A stretch of DNA of 22,120 nucleotides. Origin: Acidobacteriaceae bacterium. Lineage in GTDB: Bacteria; Acidobacteriota; Terriglobia; Terriglobales; Acidobacteriaceae. A model generated the notes under the pieces. The model saw nothing but the letters and a program-made list of their open reading frames with translations. It was not told the origin of the DNA and made no database searches. Within the stretch, counting starts at the first letter, position 1; every line of letters starts with the position of its first letter. Position numbers and translations under genes: made by a program. Of this stretch, positions 21,226 through 22,120 are shown piece by piece. Where the stretch lies: assembly GCA_003156235.1 (NCBI GenBank), contig PMGP01000178.1:1-22120 (forward strand). Direction: 5' to 3'.

Positions 21226-22120
21226 ATGGCGAAAGTGGAAACAGAAGTCGAAAAGCCGACCGCGTCGGGGGCAACGATGGAAATTACCGTAAGCCGTCAG
21301 GACCTGGTCAAGGAGCTCACGGCAACGCAAAGCGTTGTGGAGCGCAAGACCACCATTCCGATTTTGTCCAACTTTCTAATCGAGGCCGAGGGCGACCGGC
21401 TGAACATCACGGCCACCGATCTCGACCAGGCGATCCGCACCAGCATGGCGGCCAAGGTGAAGAAGGCCGGAGCCTGCACGATTCCAGCGCGTAAGCTCTA
21501 CGACTACGTCAAACTCCTGCCCGACGGCGACATCTCCATCAAGCTGCTGGAAAACCACTGGGTGCAGATCAAGCTGGGGCGCTCGAACACCAAGATGGTG
21601 GGAATGGCGCGCGCCAACTTTCCGCAGGTACCGGAGTTTCCCGCAGTCACGGCGACCAGCATCTCCGCCGTGGCGCTGAAGACGCTGATCAATCGCACCA
21701 TCTTTGCTATCTCGAACGAAGAGTCGCGCTATACGCTGAACGGCGCGCTGCTGGTCATCAAGGCCGAGTCTCTGGCCATGGTTGCCACCGACGGACACCG
21801 CTTGTCTTACGTGGAGAAGCCGAACGAGACGCTGGAAGGCATCAGCGGCGAGAAGCGTGTACTGATTCCGCGCAAGGCGCTGCACGAGTTGGAGCAGCTG
21901 CTTTCCGCCACCGACGCCGCGAAGGTGGAGTTCGCCGACGACGAGCACACGCTCTACTTCCGCGTGGGGCATCGCACACTGAGCACGCGCAAGCTGACTG
22001 GCCAGTTCCCCAACTTCGAGGCGGTGATGCCGCGGGACAACACCAAGTTTGCCGTGGTGCGGTCCAGTGAGCTGGCCGCGGCCATCGAGCGCGTGGCGCA
22101 GTTCGCCGACGAGCGCTCCG
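21226..22120 (+). CDS. dnaN: DNA polymerase III beta sliding clamp, 5' part
   Basis: This is the N-terminal 298 residues (plus one base of the next codon) of the beta clamp, the ring that tethers DNA polymerase III to DNA. The family's usual length is about 365-370, so roughly 80% is present. Family features are LVKELTATQSVVERKTTIPILSNFLIEA, ATDLDQAIRT, IPARKLYDYVKLLP, FPQVPEFP, TIFAISNEESRYTLNGALL, MVATDGHRLSYVEKP and LTGQFPNFEAVMP. There is a 17-residue extension before the usual MEITVSRQ beginning. ATG 21226 has GAGG 8 nt upstream, whereas the internal ATG (21277) has none, so the extension is probably real. dnaA is not immediately upstream; the gene before it is on the other strand. Confidence 0.96.
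   Translation, partial: MAKVETEVEKPTASGATMEITVSRQDLVKELTATQSVVERKTTIPILSNFLIEAEGDRLNITATDLDQAIRTSMAAKVKKAGACTIPARKLYDYVKLLPDGDISIKLLENHWVQIKLGRSNTKMVGMARANFPQVPEFPAVTATSISAVALKTLINRTIFAISNEESRYTLNGALLVIKAESLAMVATDGHRLSYVEKPNETLEGISGEKRVLIPRKALHELEQLLSATDAAKVEFADDEHTLYFRVGHRTLSTRKLTGQFPNFEAVMPRDNTKFAVVRSSELAAAIERVAQFADERS

Noticed and set aside
1..22120. CRISPR array, tRNA/rRNA genes, complete insertion sequence
   Set aside because: I saw no evenly spaced direct repeats, no tRNA- or rRNA-like sequence, and no transposase motif. The repeats present are short palindromic types.

Overview
The window looks like a chromosomal segment from a high-GC member of the Acidobacteriota, most likely the Acidobacteriaceae/Terriglobia group. 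This rests on the gene set (an M13 metallopeptidase ending in the family's C-terminal motif, a DUF6599-type protein, TrmFO, a TPR lipid/protein-like secreted protein), a Gram-negative style of exported proteins, and several families of palindromic intergenic repeats of the type these genomes carry. The assignment is inference from gene content and has not been checked by a search. The presence of parA-parB with two parS-type sites and of dnaN at the right edge suggests that the segment lies near the replication origin, although dnaA is not in view.

Layout. 1-486 is the 3' end of sucD, followed by a strong hairpin. 489-931 is a small element: a 99-codon hypothetical gene between 34-bp imperfect inverted repeats. 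936-3029 (minus) is a secreted M13 peptidase. 3030-6186 is an accessory-looking stretch: one DNA methyltransferase fused to an Mrr-like nuclease domain (3644-5323, minus), with degenerate repeat elements on both sides. Two parS sites (5843-5902), then parA (6187) and parB (7155), form the chromosome-partition locus. Next come a membrane fatty-acid desaturase (minus), a Bcp/PrxQ peroxiredoxin (plus) and a secreted TPR protein (minus).

11596-15838 is a plus-strand run: a GNAT acetyltransferase overlapping trmFO by 4 nt, then a multi-pass membrane protein and a DUF6599-type exported protein. 15839-16463 has no protein gene, but holds a clear sigma70-type promoter followed about 55-90 nt later by an intrinsic terminator (a candidate small RNA), and a nested palindromic repeat. 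16464-20441 is a minus-strand run: a DUF4145-like protein, folC, plsC (overlapping folC by 4 nt) and a class I glutamine-amidotransferase-like hydrolase. 20442-21225 is non-coding and leads into dnaN, which runs off the window.

The most interesting theme is repeats entering genes. A palindromic repeat that also exists in the bcp-TPR intergenic gap is inserted in frame inside folC. Another repeat supplies the last 22 residues and stop of the GNAT protein, together with the ribosome-binding region of trmFO. A third family flanks the methyltransferase gene, and its two copies differ by compensatory base changes that preserve hairpins. The candidate small RNA is the second point worth following up.
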